Origin: Alnus glutinosa
Taxonomy: Eukaryota; Streptophyta; Magnoliopsida; Fagales; Betulaceae
Direction: 5' to 3'
NCBI RefSeq assembly: GCF_958979055.1
Contig: NC_084896.1
Location: 5,274,501-5,338,500 of the forward strand
Length of the DNA: 64,000 nucleotides
A program made the position numbers and the translations under genes. Below the pieces are notes generated by a model. That model was not told the DNA's origin, did not search any database, and saw nothing but the letters and a program-made list of their open reading frames with translations. Position 1 is the stretch's first letter, and every line of letters starts with the position of its first letter. Shown one piece after another: positions 34,701 through 45,945 of this stretch.

Positions 34701-35634
34701 AATCACTTCTGTTAATTTCTTCCCCCAGCGCACTGATGGAGTCAGTTTTTTGTTTTGTAGGTGACTCCCAATCTTTACGGCAATCTAGTGGCAAATACAG
34801 CAGCTGGTATTGCTGGAGGCACTGGTGTAATGCCAGGAGGTACCATTCGTAATCATAGCCTTATAGATTTTGGATGTCATAATGTGAACATACTAAAGGT
34901 GCGTTTGTGATTGGGATTTCGTAGAAAAAAAGTGTGATTTTAAACCAAATCGCAGAAAATGAATCGTTTGAAAATTGCGTTTTTAAAAAATTGCGATTTA
35001 AAAATACAAAATTTTAAAGGCTAAACTTTCAATTTTATAGGCCAAACTGCGATTTTGCCAAATGTTAAACTGCGTTTTTAAAAATTACCTTTTCAAATCG
35101 CACATTTTAAATCGCACTTTTTGAAATCGTAAATTCAAACGGACCATAACTTGGCTTTTTCATGGCATGAATCTGATCAAGATGGGGTGAGGAATTATTA
35201 TTATTTTTTATTTGTTAACTGTGTCTAATCAAATCGCGGCAGACCAGAAAAAATAAGTAAAAGAAGACAAAGCAAAAAGACGACAATGTTCTTGTCTTTT
35301 TTTTTTTTTTGTTTTTTTTTTGGTGATTTCTTATCTCATACGGTGTTTGGTGTCTACAGGCAATGCGGGGGCTGATCATGCCGTGTTTGAGCAAGGTGCT
35401 TCAGCAGGAAATGTGGGGAGTGAAAACATAACGCATCAAAAGAAGGCAAACCCCGTAGCTTTGCTCCTCTCATCAGCCATGATGCTCAGGCACCTCCAGT
35501 TTCCTTCATTTGCCGATCGGCTCGAGACTGCTGTGAAGCGTGTCATCTCTGAGGGCAAATACCGTACAAAAGATCTTGGTGGAGACAGCACCACCCAAGA
35601 GATTGTCGATGCCGTCATCGCTAATCTGGACTGA
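31792..35634 (+). CDS. IDH1: Mitochondrial NAD-dependent isocitrate dehydrogenase, regulatory subunit, 364 aa
   Basis: Four exons: 31792-32292, 33177-33416, 34761-34839 and 35360-35634, all GT-AG, giving 364 codons plus TGA. The start [12 protein letters not shown] is an Arg-rich amphipathic presequence for mitochondrial import. Then come [26 protein letters not shown], the substrate-loop signature [15 protein letters not shown], the Lys/Asp region [14 protein letters not shown], and the NAD-binding signature [19 protein letters not shown] at residues 251-269. Sequence and exon layout match the plant IDH1/IDH2 (regulatory) type, which pairs with catalytic subunits to oxidise isocitrate to 2-oxoglutarate in the matrix. 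Exon 1 is strikingly GC-rich compared with the AT-rich surroundings. Introns carry a LINE tail, a 243-bp tandem duplication and a MITE, none touching exons. The symbol follows the Arabidopsis regulatory paralogue; IDH2 is equally possible. Confidence 0.95.
32724..32922 (-). mobile_element. LINE 3'-tail insertion in IDH intron 1
   Basis: A 199-bp minus-strand insertion with its A-tail at the left (poly-T 32724-32736 on plus). It is flanked by an exact 11-bp duplication, AGTCTCAGCCT, at 32713-32723 and 32923-32933. The words AAGCGTGAGGTGCC...TTAGTACACTGAGAG resemble the tail of the LINE next to SLY1 (GCGTAAGGTGCTCCTAAATACACAGG). Confidence 0.8.
33525..34009 (+). repeat. 243-bp tandem duplication in IDH intron 2
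   Basis: TATGACTTGATATTATGTGT begins at 33525 and again at 33768. The two units match over nearly their whole length, including AGTGGAGTGAGGACCGATGA and GGTGTAACAAGATACAATTC. Only a few substitutions and a 4-bp difference separate them, so the event is recent. Confidence 0.9.
34897..35148. mobile_element. Fold-back MITE in IDH intron 3
   Basis: The left end GGTGCGTTTGTGATTGGGA pairs with the right end, whose complement is GGTCCGTTTGAATTTACGA. Inner arms alternate AAATCGCA/TGCGATTT words. Non-coding, about 250 bp. Confidence 0.65.
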
Positions 35635-38199
35635 TTGGTTAGGAATTACCACCTTATTTCTCGGCTTTCGCTTGCCTCTGCTGGTTTCGCCCAACCGTTC
35701 TCGAACCGTTTGATTTATACAGCTTGTTCCATATTCATTGGTAGGTTATGTTGCTTGTCTGGAAGTGTGAATATCTCTAGTGACGTGAGTAATCAAAATG
35801 GTGAGTGTTGCAATAAAAAATTCTCTTGAGAGTTTTCTTCTTACATTTCTGAATTTGATGAAAGGTTATTATTAAACATTGTTTCTCCCTTCCTACAAGC
35901 CGAATGTCATTCATTTCAACTCAAATTTGTTCGTCTGCTGCAACTTTACCCCTCATATTTCCTTTAGAAATAAAAGAAAATTGTGCATTTGATACTCCTT
36001 GTCATTTTTCCTCGTTTAGTGATTCAATGGGGCTGAATATTCGATGTTTCATGTGACTTTATACTTCCTGCTTTGAATCTCTACCAGGTCCTCGTACATC
36101 ATAATTGTGCAGCACACTTGAGATTTTAGCTTTGCAAAAAGCTGGCTGAATCATATGAAGCTCTGCCCATATTTCAAATAAAGCGGTCCTGTAGGTTGCT
36201 AATTATCACGCCAGAGATAATAAGCCAAACCCTGGCAAATTTTCAAAATTGGCCAGTTCTACATTCAATTTCTGCTCTTTAAAATTGTACCAGCCTATAC
36301 CTCGTTATGTGCACGTTTTTCATTATAATTTAATTTTAGGAAAAACTTCACCGAAGGTGCCGAACTATCGATCTATTTCACTTAAAAGTATTGTACTTTA
36401 AAACGTCTTAAATTAGAGTATCTAATTTTTAAAACGTTTTAATAACAAGTACTCTATTAGATCTTGTCAAAAATTTCAAAATACCCCTTAAAGAAAAGAA
36501 AAGAATTGTTAAGATTTAGGTGTTTGTCAGAATTTAACGAAATTTGTAAAAATGTTCATGCTTAAATCTTTGAAATTTTTTATAAATTTTTTAAAAATAT
36601 AAATACAAAAGTATTTTGAAAATTTGTAATTGTCGGACTGAAGACAAAATTAAAATTCAAGTATGATGTAAGGTATGCTGTGTCTATTATTCTTCCCTTA
36701 GGTCTGCTGAAAATTGTAGTTGAATGAAAATTCAAGTAAGTACCCATGCCTGATTTGTTGACGTTTTGAATCCCAAATTGAAGTGAAATTAAAAAATAAA
36801 AATAGATAACTTCACAAAAGGGTATCAAATTATATGCTGTTTTGAGATAAGAGTACTGAACTAGCAAACGTTTTAAATTGGGGTATCCACGTTTCCAAAC
36901 GTCACACTTAAGGGTACTCCATTAGAATTTGCTATTAAATTCTGCCAAAATTCTCAAAATGCCTATGTTTTTTTTTTTTTTTTTTAAAAAAAAAAAGTAT
37001 AAAAATTTTCAAAGATTCAGGTATTGATATTTTTGCAAACTTTGTTAAATTCTAACCACCACCTAAATCTTATCATTTTTTTTTCTTTTTCTTTTTTTTT
37101 TTTTTAAAAAAAAAAAGAAGAAAAAACAAGAGAGGTATTTTGACTATTAAATCCTAAATTTTGTTAGTCTTTTGTAACTTTACCCCTCATATTTCCTTTA
37201 GAAATAAAAGAAAATTGTGCATTTGATACTCCTTATCATTTTTCCTCGTTTAGTGATCCAGTGGCCCCAATCCCGTCAATGGGTGCTGAATCTTCAACGT
37301 ACGTTTCATGTAACGTATAGTTCCTGCTTTGAATTTCTACCAGGTCCTCAAACATCAAAATTGGCCGGTTCTGCAATCAGTTTCTGCTCTTTAAAAATTG
37401 AACCAGCCTATAACTCGCTATTTGTGCGTTTTTCGTTATAATTTAATTTTTGGAAAAACTTCACTTAAGGGTACCGAATTATCGGCCTATTTGACTTAAG
37501 GGTATTAATTGAACTTTAAAACGTGTCAAACTAGGGTATCAAATTTTCAAAACGTCTCAATATTAACAAGTACTTTTATGATTTACTATTAAATCCTGCT
37601 AAAATTCTCAAAATACTCTTTTTTTTTTAAGAAAAAATTGCTAAGATTGAAGTGTTGTTCAGAATTTAACGGAATTTGTAATCTTTGAAAATTTTTATAA
37701 TTTATTTTTTTAAAATAAATACAGTGATATTTTGAAACTCTGTAATTGCGGTGGGACTGGAGACAAAATTAAAATTCAAGTAGGATGTAGGTTATGATGT
37801 GTTTGTTATTCTTCCCTTAGGTCTGCTGAAAATTGTAGTTGAATGAAAATTCAAGTACAACCAAGCAAGCTAATTAAAATAGCTTGCCTCACTTCCGTGC
37901 ATGCGATAGCTTGTCCCAACCAAAACTTGCCGCTTCTTTTCTGAAATTAAATTCCAACAAGTTGATATTGTGGGCAGGACTTTGTAGTTGCCAGACTGAA
38001 GACAAAATTAAAATTCAAGCACGATGTAGGGTATGCTGCATGTGTTCATTATTCTTCCCTTAGGTCTGCTGAAAATTGTAGTTGAGTGAATGAAAGGGTT
38101 AAAGAGACATTTTAGTTGCAGGACAGAAATTAGCTACAAATCAGTTTAGTAAAGTGACATGTGTTTCTAAAGCATGTGAGAAGCACATATTTTCTTATT
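35635..38199 (+). repeat. IDH 3' flank with a three-copy local duplication
   Basis: AACTTTACCCCTCATATTTCC and the 350 bp after it occur at about 35942 and again at 37176 (offset about 1.23 kb). The block GACAAAATTAAAATTCAAG...CTTCCCTTAGGTCTGCTGAA occurs three times, at about 36643, 37762 and 38001. Between them lie relatives of MITE family A (GGAAAAACTTCAC...GGGTA at 36343 and 37455). No gene is seen; the first 200 bp probably hold the IDH 3' UTR. Confidence 0.75.
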
Positions 38200-38336
38200 G
38201 AGATATGTTAGTTAAACAACAACTAATGCACAACAATGTTGATGTGACTAATATTTTTATTTTTATTTTTTTAAAAAAAGAATGCTGGACACATCAGTAT
38301 TGTTGTGTAAGAGTTGTGCAAATAACATATCTCTTT
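38200..38336. mobile_element. Fold-back MITE
   Basis: GAGATATGTTAGTT at 38200 pairs with AATAACATATCTC ending at 38333. Inner arms GCACAACAATGTTGATGTG and CACATCAGTATTGTTGTG also pair. About 135 bp, non-coding. Confidence 0.7.
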
Positions 38337-38369
38337 CTTATTAATGTTATTAAAAACAGACGGGAAATG

Positions 38370-39632
38370 TGATGCCAGACAGAATAGTGATTATTCTGCA
38401 GGCTATTCAATAGGCAGTTTGAAAGGAAGAAAACAGAATAATTATCCCCAAAACATAGACACAAAATCTGAGAAAATATCAATAATCAATCGTCTATTCA
38501 AAAAGGCCCACAAGTCGGGCTAATATAGCTGAAAAATTGTTAAAAATAGCAAAACCCTAATAACCTTAATAAAATGGAATATAGAATAAGATAAGTCAGC
38601 TGCCAAAAATTTGGCCCAAATCGAGTTCAAAATCGCCTCCTAAACAATAAATGAAAAGTTAATAAAATGAAAAGAATATTTAAAATTAGGGTTTTTAAAG
38701 GGAAAATAGAGGATTTTGGGCTTGAAACGAGTTGCTATGTGCGCGCCAAAGAGAGCTTTCCGAATTGGGGTCATATGCGCAAATCGGATACTCGTAGTCA
38801 AAGTTATGGCAAAAATACTATAGCGCACTCGAGTCTACTTTGAAACCGAGGGCACCATGATAACTTTCCCAACCACGATACCCCCAATTTGGAGCAGGAT
38901 TGTGATACGGGTTGTCAAAGGTGGAATCAAAACCGGAGTTCTCCATCTCACGATTGTCGACTTCCTGCGCCGCAAGGCGCTAGGCTAACTCTGCAACTTA
39001 CCTATGCAAATCCTCAATCATCACATCCTGAACGTTATGATCATGGTGCGGAGTTTCCTCATTCGAAACCTGCCCACGACGACCACTAGCCATCGAAACT
39101 GATGAAGAATTAGTCTTAGGAAAGTGCTGAAGCTCTGATACCAATTGACGCAGGACAGAATAGTGATTATTCTGCAAGCTATTCAATAGGCAGTTTGCAA
39201 TGAAGAAAACAGAATAATTATCCCCAAAACACAGAGACAAACTCTGAGAAAATATCAATAATCAATCGTCTATTCAAAAAGGCCCACAAGCCGGGCTAAT
39301 ATAGCTGAAAATTGCCAAAAATAACAAAACCCTATTAACCTTAATAAAACGAAATATAGAATAAGATAAGTTGGCTGCCAAAAATCTGGCCCAAATCGGG
39401 TTCAGAATCACCTCCTAAACAATAAACGAAAAGTTAATAAAAGGAAAAAAAAAAATCTAAAATTAAGGTTTTTAAAGGGAAAACAGTGGATTTTGGGCTC
39501 GAAACGAGGCGTACGGAGCATTGCTTAGTAGCCATGACGTGTGCGCCGAAGAGAGCTTTCCGAATTGGAGTCATATGCGCAAATCGGATACTCGTAGCCA
39601 AAGTTATGACCAAAATATTGTAGCGTACTCGA
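38370..39632 (-). mobile_element. Small non-autonomous LTR retroelement (gypsy-like), minus strand
   Basis: Two direct repeats act as LTRs: about 38370-38832 and 39146-39632, sharing GACAGAATAGTGATTATTCTGC, the AATCAATCGTCTATTCAAAA block and a GCGCAAATCGGATACTCGTAG end. The right LTR has a 25-bp insertion. GCTCTGATACCA at 39132-39143 is, on the minus strand, the primer binding site TGGTATCAGAGC two bases from the LTR. A 31-residue gag-like start follows at 39093-38998 (MASGRRG...HDHNVQDVMIEDL). The internal region is only about 310 bp, so pol was deleted. Confidence 0.75.
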
Positions 39633-40256
39633 AAATTGCTCTAATTAGGTTAGATCACGATTTCTTGTCAATCTTGCGCTGATCTGCCTGCTCCAGGTAA
39701 TTCAACGCCATCAATGTGCAATCTGATAACTCAGTATCGTCTGACTCGAATCCCTTGCATCAAAGTGATCCTTGCACAACACACTTTACACAACACACTG
39801 ACATGTGGTGGGTCCTATTCACATGGGTCCCACCTCATGTGACCCATGTGAGTGTGTTGTATAAAGTATGTTGTGTAAATATAATTTCTCAAAACAAAAG
39901 GGTGTTAGGTGCGGTGCACAACTTGTGTACAACAATCCTTATGTGTAATGATATTTCAGCATTTTTTTAATTATTAACCACATGGATTATTGTGCAGAAG
40001 TTGTGCAAATATCATTACACTTAAAAACAATGTGTTCAAGAAGCACATCCTATTAAAAAAAATATGTGTTTCTCACATGCTTTAGAAGTACATGTCACTT
40101 TATTATATAAACTAATTTGTAGCTAATTGCTATGTACAAACCCATTTCTAGCTAATTAATTTCTATTTAATTACCCTTGCCCCTCGGGCAAAGTCACATG
40201 AAATTGTACGTGCCAGCTGATGCATGTTAATTACATGACGCCTTTCCTTACAACAG
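39633..40256. other. Upstream region of the first P450 gene with fold-back MITEs
   Basis: TTGCACAACACACTTTACACAAC (39773) pairs with GTTGTATAAAGTATGTTGTGTAA (about 39857) around ATGTGGTGGGTCC...GGGTCCCACCTCAT. A second pair (GTGCACAACTTGTGTACAAC / GTGCAGAAGTTGTGCAAATA) spans about 39914-40010. These insertions lie 350-600 bp upstream of the gene. Confidence 0.55.
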
Positions 40257-40258
40257 AC

Positions 40259-40267
40259 TATATAAAT
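40259..40267 (+). promoter_or_regulatory. TATA box of the first CYP87D-like gene
   Basis: TATATAAAT, 88 bp upstream of the ATG at 40355. This implies a leader of about 60 bp. Confidence 0.65.
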
Positions 40268-40354
40268 ATGATCACAAAAAGGATTGTCAATTTGATCATA
40301 TTAGATTTCTCAGTAATTAATCTTGGGTATATCTACTGATCAAAAGAGCTAGAA

Positions 40355-42052
40355 ATGTGGACAATTGGACTGTGTGTTGTAGCTGTGGTTTCCATACTTT
40401 CTGTTCACTGGCTAAACAAATGGAGGAGCAACCCAAAATGCAATGGAGTTCTCCCTCCAGGTTCCATGGGCCTTCCTCTTATTGGAGAGTCTCTTCAGTT
40501 GATTGCTCCCAGTAACTCTCTAGACCTCCTCCCCTTCATCAAAAACAGAGTTCAAAGGTAACATGCATGTAACATTCTTTGACTTATATTATGTTATGTG
40601 TACATGAATGATGAATCATGCATGATTGTCAGAATATATTCTAATATTTACGTGATTATTGATTTATATTTCTTAGTACTATAGGTCGATTGATGTTTTT
40701 GATTATAAAATAAAAACCTATGTATTGTTAGACAATCAACTTAATGAGCATGGTGCAGTTTTAGAAGCTATTCAGAATACGTAGCGGACGTAAATGTCTA
40801 ACACCAAACTATCTGTAATTCTTTCTCTTTCTTGCTTCCGCTATTATTCTCCTCTTTTAGATTTACCCACAAACTTCAACAATGATCATGTATATATCTC
40901 ACCCTTATTTTGGAAGATCAATTATCATTCATCCACTGAGTGATACTGTTAAAATAGCTAGGATAGATATGGCTGCTTAAGCATATATTATATATATATA
41001 CACACACACACATGCAGTACTTGCCTTCTTTCCTTCTATTTATTTCCAACAGTATAGAATAAGCACCTTGATTCCTGAAACTGCTGATTATATAGGCCAA
41101 CTATTCATCATCAATGCAATTGTTTGATCATCTTCTTATAATTTCTTCTGGTTCAGATATGGGCCCATATTTCGAACTAGTGTGGCAGGTCGGCCTATTG
41201 TGGTATCAACAGATCCTGAGTTCAACCGTTACATCGTTAAACAAGAAGGGAAGTTGGTTGAACTGTGGTACTTGGATTCATTTTCAAAGATTTTCGCCAT
41301 GGAAGGTGAAAATAAGATAACTGCACTTGGTTTGGTCCACAAATACGTAAGAAGCATCGGATTGGAACACTTTGGTACTGACAGCCTAAAGGAAAGAATG
41401 CTTCCTCAGATTGAAGAATTTGTTAACAAAACCCTACAAACATGGTCAAAGCAGCCTTGTGTTGAAGTGAAACGTGCCTCTACAACTGTAAGTTTCAGTT
41501 TGCCCTGATATATTAACTATAAAGCATGAAAGAAAGATATAAAATTAAGGTGGCCGGTTTGGTCTATGGCTTATGTTCACACGTCCTAGTATTTTCTTAA
41601 CTACATCTTTCTGGCCTTGATTATTTGATCGATTGTATAAAAGACTTTATTTATAAAAAAAGAATATGAACGTTACACGTCTCTTCTACTTTTATATTAA
41701 TAAAATTATAACAAAAAATTTAGGGAAAACTTTACTTGTTACCCCTGATTTTTCACCACTTTTGCAATTATACTTATAAATTTTAAAAAGTGTTAATTAA
41801 GTGTATCCATCTTTCAATTTTTTTTCAATTTTACCCATCCGTTAAAATTTTCCGTTAAACTCTAACGGAAGGGTTTATGACCCTCATTTTTTCTAGGAAA
41901 AAAAAAAAAGAAAAAGAAAATTGCAAGAAATTAAGTGTTGGTTAGAATTTAACGAAATTTGTAAAAATACAAATGCTTCAATCATATATATAGATAAAAT
42001 GGTTATTTTGGAAATTTTACAGGATTTAATGGAAAATCTTAACGAATTGGTG

Positions 42053-42095
<43 letters not shown>

Positions 42096-43844
42096 TGAAA
42101 GATCAAGAGTGGTAAGTGAAATTTGCCAAAAAAAATTAATTTACACAAACCATATTGTAACTCTGAAGTTCTTGTAACTCTTGTCTCAATAAATAGCAGA
42201 AAATTTGCGGTTATTAATATTATATATATAACCTATCTTTCCTGGCTATTGCAGATGATTTTTGATTTCACTGCGAAGCAAATCTTTGGTTATGATGCTG
42301 AAAAATCGCCAGTTAAGATCAGTGAGAAATGTAACAATATCTTAGGAGGTCTCATGTCATTTCCCTTGAACATCCCTGGCACTGCATACCACAAGTGTTT
42401 GAAGGTATATATATACATATATAATAATTAAAAAAAAGATCAATTCGATCGTTTGAGATGATTCAGACACAATATTAATAGGTTTTTAATCTTGGGGATT
42501 TATTCAGGACCAAAATGAAGTTTTAATGTTCTTAAGGAATGTACTGAAAGAGAGAATCGTGATTTCGCCCGAGAAACATCGCGGAGATTTCCTTGATCAA
42601 GTCATAGGCGACATGGATAAAGAAAAGTTCTTATCAGAAGATTTTGTCGTCTACGTGTTGTTTGGTTTCTTATTCGCTGCCTTTGAGTCGATTTCTGCAG
42701 TACTATCATTGACTCTCAAGTTTCTTGCGGATCATCCTTCTGTTGTTCAAGAGTTGATGGTATTTAATTTAGATTTACAAATTTCTTTTAACGTGATTCC
42801 CCTATTATATATGATATATATGATTAAGAGTGGACATGCGGGCGGAATATATCGATCCGCCCATGCACATCCACTATATGCATATATCCGCTATCCGCAC
42901 ATGTGGATGCAGATGCAGTTAACAAAAATTACTATTCATATATGTCGACGCGAATAGCGATTTTAAAGTATGCGGATGTGGTTATTTTATAAAATATATA
43001 TTTCATATATTATATTTAATAAATTCACAGAAAGATGCTGTTTTGGATTAGGTGTATATATTATATATGTTTACATTGATTTAGTTGGTTGTATTCCTTT
43101 CTCATGTAAAACTTGACAAAAAGACAATAGTAATGTCAATTTAATATATTTTTAAAAGATTAGGGCTTTAAAAAAAATAAAAACAAGTCCAAAACACTAA
43201 AAATTAGCCTAAATTATTTTTAAAATTGTTTATAATAGGCTCTAATAGAAACCCAAAAAGCTCATGATCTAATATGCATATCGGATAATAACCACATTTA
43301 ATAACCGCGCGGATGTGGTTAGTAAAATTAATAACGACGTGAAGGCGTTACGGTTACAATGTTGCATGTAAATAACCACATTCGCATCCGCATGCATACC
43401 CCTAATATTTAAGTAATGACATTTCGTACTAATTAATGTGTCGTTTATCAGGCTGAGCACGAGGCAATTCTCACAAAGAGAGAGAATCCAAATTCCTCGC
43501 TCACATGGGATGAATATAAGTCGATGACTTTTACCCTTCAAGTGAGTTCTCTCCATCTTCATTCATTAGTCTTAAGTCTTGTATAAATTAAGATTCATTT
43601 TGATGCGTGGAAATTACGTACAGGTGATCAATGAAGCTCTTAGGATGGGAAATGTTGCTCCTGGTTTACTTCGAAGAACATTGACAGATATTGAATTTAA
43701 AGGTATATATATATATATATTGCTCTCAATTATTTTTAAGAAAAAATGTAAAATCAGTTCCTTCAGATACATTGATTTGTAATAAGTTTTGTGTGGTATA
43801 AAAATTTGTTGAGAGCTCACTACAATATGCAAAAATAATAAATA

Positions 43845-43893
<49 letters not shown>

Positions 43894-45067
43894 GTTATAT
43901 TAGGAGTGACCGAGTCACATTCACAAAATGGTCATAACGTGATTCAGACACTCTCAAATTGTCAAAAAAAATTGAGGGGGTGGTCAAACCACCCCCAGTG
44001 GACGCATATGGGTAATTTCAACTTGGCCACCACCCCAGGTATGGTCGAAGGCACTCCCTCTTCTAGCTTTTTGTATTTATTATTTTTTTTTTTTGTATTT
44101 ATATTTTATTTTTATTATGTGTTACACATGATCACAATTTGATTGGTATTGACATGGTTTCCGTAAAAAAATTTGAACAGAAGTTGAGAATATAGACCTA
44201 TTTATTATTTTTGCATACTAGAATGAGCTCGAATTTCATTCTACAAAGAAATTTATTGCAAATGAGTGTCACTAGATAGACTATTTTTACGTTTTTTTCC
44301 CATATTTTTAATTGGTTCGGTATATATTTATATCCGGTTTACAAAGTGTAAATGCATGATTGGCTAATTAAGTACTTACCGGCCGCCAGGACATACAATT
44401 CCGGCCGGTTGGACCATTATGCTTGCAAATTCCGCTCTTCACCTAAACCCCGATACCTTCAAGGATCCACTTGCTTTCAATCCATGGCGCTGGAAGGTGT
44501 GTGATTTGGTTGTCTTTTATATATATATATATATATATCATTGCTGTTCATTGATGATCATCAGATTCCTTGATTTTATTTTTATTTTTTTTTTAAAAAA
44601 AAGTTATTTTTAACATTTGACGGAACCAGGATCTCGACTCAAACGTTGTATCAAAGAATTTCATGCCTTTTGGAGGAGGAATTAGACAATGTGCAGGGGC
44701 AGACTATGGTAAGACGTTCATGGCTACCTTTCTACATGTCTTGTGCACCAAGTATAGGTAAAGTAACGCTTCTCTCTTTATAGTTGGTCTTCTTTGATCT
44801 TTAGTTGTGCCATTGGCGAGATTAGTAGAGAATATATTCTCCATATAATTGTTATTGGATATTCATCAATTTTATATATATATTCTCTTACTGTATCCAA
44901 TCACAATTATATGAGACAACCTAAGATGCTGTCTGGTGACCGGTGAAAATATTAAATTTCTGTTTTTTTATAGGTGGGCAAACGTCAAGGGAGGAAATCT
45001 TACTCGAAGTCCTTTGTTAGGATTTGAAGATGGTATACACATTAATTTCTCTGAGAAGCATAATTAA
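40355..45067 (+). CDS. Cytochrome P450, CYP87D-like, 477 aa, intact
   Basis: Nine exons with GT-AG borders: 40355-40557, 41157-41487, 42255-42404, 42508-42759, 43452-43541, 43624-43702, 44390-44496, 44630-44757 and 44974-45067. Landmarks: an N-terminal membrane anchor (residues 2-20), the PPGSMGLPLIGE hinge at 34-45, an I-helix AAFESIS (285-291) with Ser in place of the common Thr, the K-helix ExxR E346-R349, FNPWRW (398-403) and heme loop PFGGGIRQCAG with ligand Cys425. The FESIS, GWTIML, FNPWRWKDLD and MPFGGG stretches match CYP87D proteins as I know them. Members of CYP87D oxidise triterpenoids (β-amyrin C16, cucurbitadienol C11), so an ER-anchored triterpenoid or sterol oxidase is the inferred role; the substrate is unknown. 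Introns hold a solo-LTR-like piece, a MITE, a hAT-like repeat and (TA)n runs without damaging exons. Confidence 0.93.
40631..40775 (+). mobile_element. Solo LTR-like fragment in P450 intron 1
   Basis: AGAATATATTCTAATATTTA...TTGATTTATATTTCTTAGT...GGTCGATTGATGTTT...CCTATGTATTGTTAGACAATCAA matches, word for word with gaps, the LTR-like sequence at 45767-45945. No internal region is present. Confidence 0.5.
41722..42130. mobile_element. MITE family A copy in P450 intron 2
   Basis: The left end CTTTACTTGTTACCCCTGAT and the right end ATCAAGAGTGGTAAGTGAAA (about 42103) are inverted. Inside are AAATTTTAAAAAGTGTTAAT, CCGTTAAAATTTTCCGTTA and their partners, as in 527-985. An A-run of about 34 lies at 42059-42093. 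Confidence 0.65.
42820..43420. mobile_element. hAT-like MITE in P450 intron 4
   Basis: The left side has GAGTGGACATGCGGGCGGA and CGCTATCCGCACATGTGGATG. The right side has CCGCGCGGATGTGG and ends CGCATCCGCATGCATACCCC (about 43385-43404), an inverted-type terminus. Non-coding and CG-word rich against an AT-rich background. Confidence 0.5.
43845..43889. repeat. (TA)n microsatellite in P450 intron 6
   Basis: About 20 TA units. The same intron also contains a perfect short inverted repeat, GGGGGTGGT-CAA-ACCACCCCC, at 43975-43996. Confidence 0.85.
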
Positions 45068-45079
45068 AAAACATTCTTA

Positions 45080-45167
45080 AAATATATATCATGTAGCCCC
45101 TCGATCTCTCTCTCTTAAAATATGAGAGAGAGAGAGAGAGGGGCTACATAGTACATGATATATATTT
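45080..45167. repeat. Long hairpin just downstream of the P450 stop codon
   Basis: The left arm AAATATATATCATGTAGCCC continues through CTCGATCTCTCTCTCTT. The right arm GAGAGAGAGAGAGAGAGGGG continues through CTACATAGTACATGATATATATTT. The arms pair over about 35 positions with a loop of about 7. It begins 13 bp after the stop, so it is probably in the 3' UTR. It could be a tiny MITE or a regulatory hairpin. Confidence 0.75.
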
Positions 45168-45766
45168 AAATAAAGAGTGTTAAATCACCACTTATTCTAC
45201 ATTTAATTTCTTACGTTATCCTACATTTCTGTCTTTAGACGGTTTTAATGGTACTTTATCAATCTTGTGTTTGTTGCGCCCGGATTATGGCCATAAATTA
45301 ATCGAGTTGTTTGTAAACAGTTCGTGTTCGATCGAGTAGTATAAACTCAATTGGAATTCGGTTATGTAATAAACATATCTATGTTATCGATACTGAGTTC
45401 CGAGAAATGCTAGACGCAATACAAGTCTGGGGGTTACTGGTTCAGTGTTCAGGATTGGATTGTGAGAACAATTGTAGGGAATTATGGAATAGAAGATGAA
45501 CTTTTACAAGCAATTAAATGATCTACTTCGAGAGAGATCAGTCGATCTCCAACTATCACTACAGGCTAAGGAACAAGATACAAGCAATTTCTTATATGCT
45601 ACTAAATGAAAGATTGGGCTATATACAACTGTTTTGCCCAACAGAATTACAACAGAAATACAGTAATACTGCTGCGTGTTCAATCATAACAGATCGCCTC
45701 AGCCTTATTGAGTTGAGGCCAGGCCCACGTGCATAAAATCCAGCCAATATGAATCCAGTTATATAT
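45168..45766. other. Intergenic, possible degenerate LTR, no gene
   Basis: At 45400-45740 the text (GGGAATTATGGAATAGAAGA, TGAAAGATTGGGCTATATAC) has the feel of a copia LTR read on the minus strand, but no matching copy or primer binding site is present in the window. Left as unresolved. Confidence 0.3.
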
Positions 45767-45945
45767 GTTAGAATATATTATGAATATAATATTATTGATC
45801 TATATTTTTTAGTCTAAGTCGATTTATGTTTCTTCGTAGAAGTCGATTTAGGTTTATTTGTATAGGTCAATTTATTCAACTATAAATAGGGACCTATATA
45901 TGTATTGTAAACAATCAAGTTATTGAGTACAATTTATTTATTTTT
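45767..45945 (+). mobile_element. Solo LTR-like fragment
   Basis: Starts TGTTAGAATATATTATG and contains ACTATAAATAGGGACC, a plausible internal TATA box, and GTATTGTAAACAATCAAG. It resembles the fragment at 40631-40775. No primer binding site or coding region follows. Confidence 0.5.
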
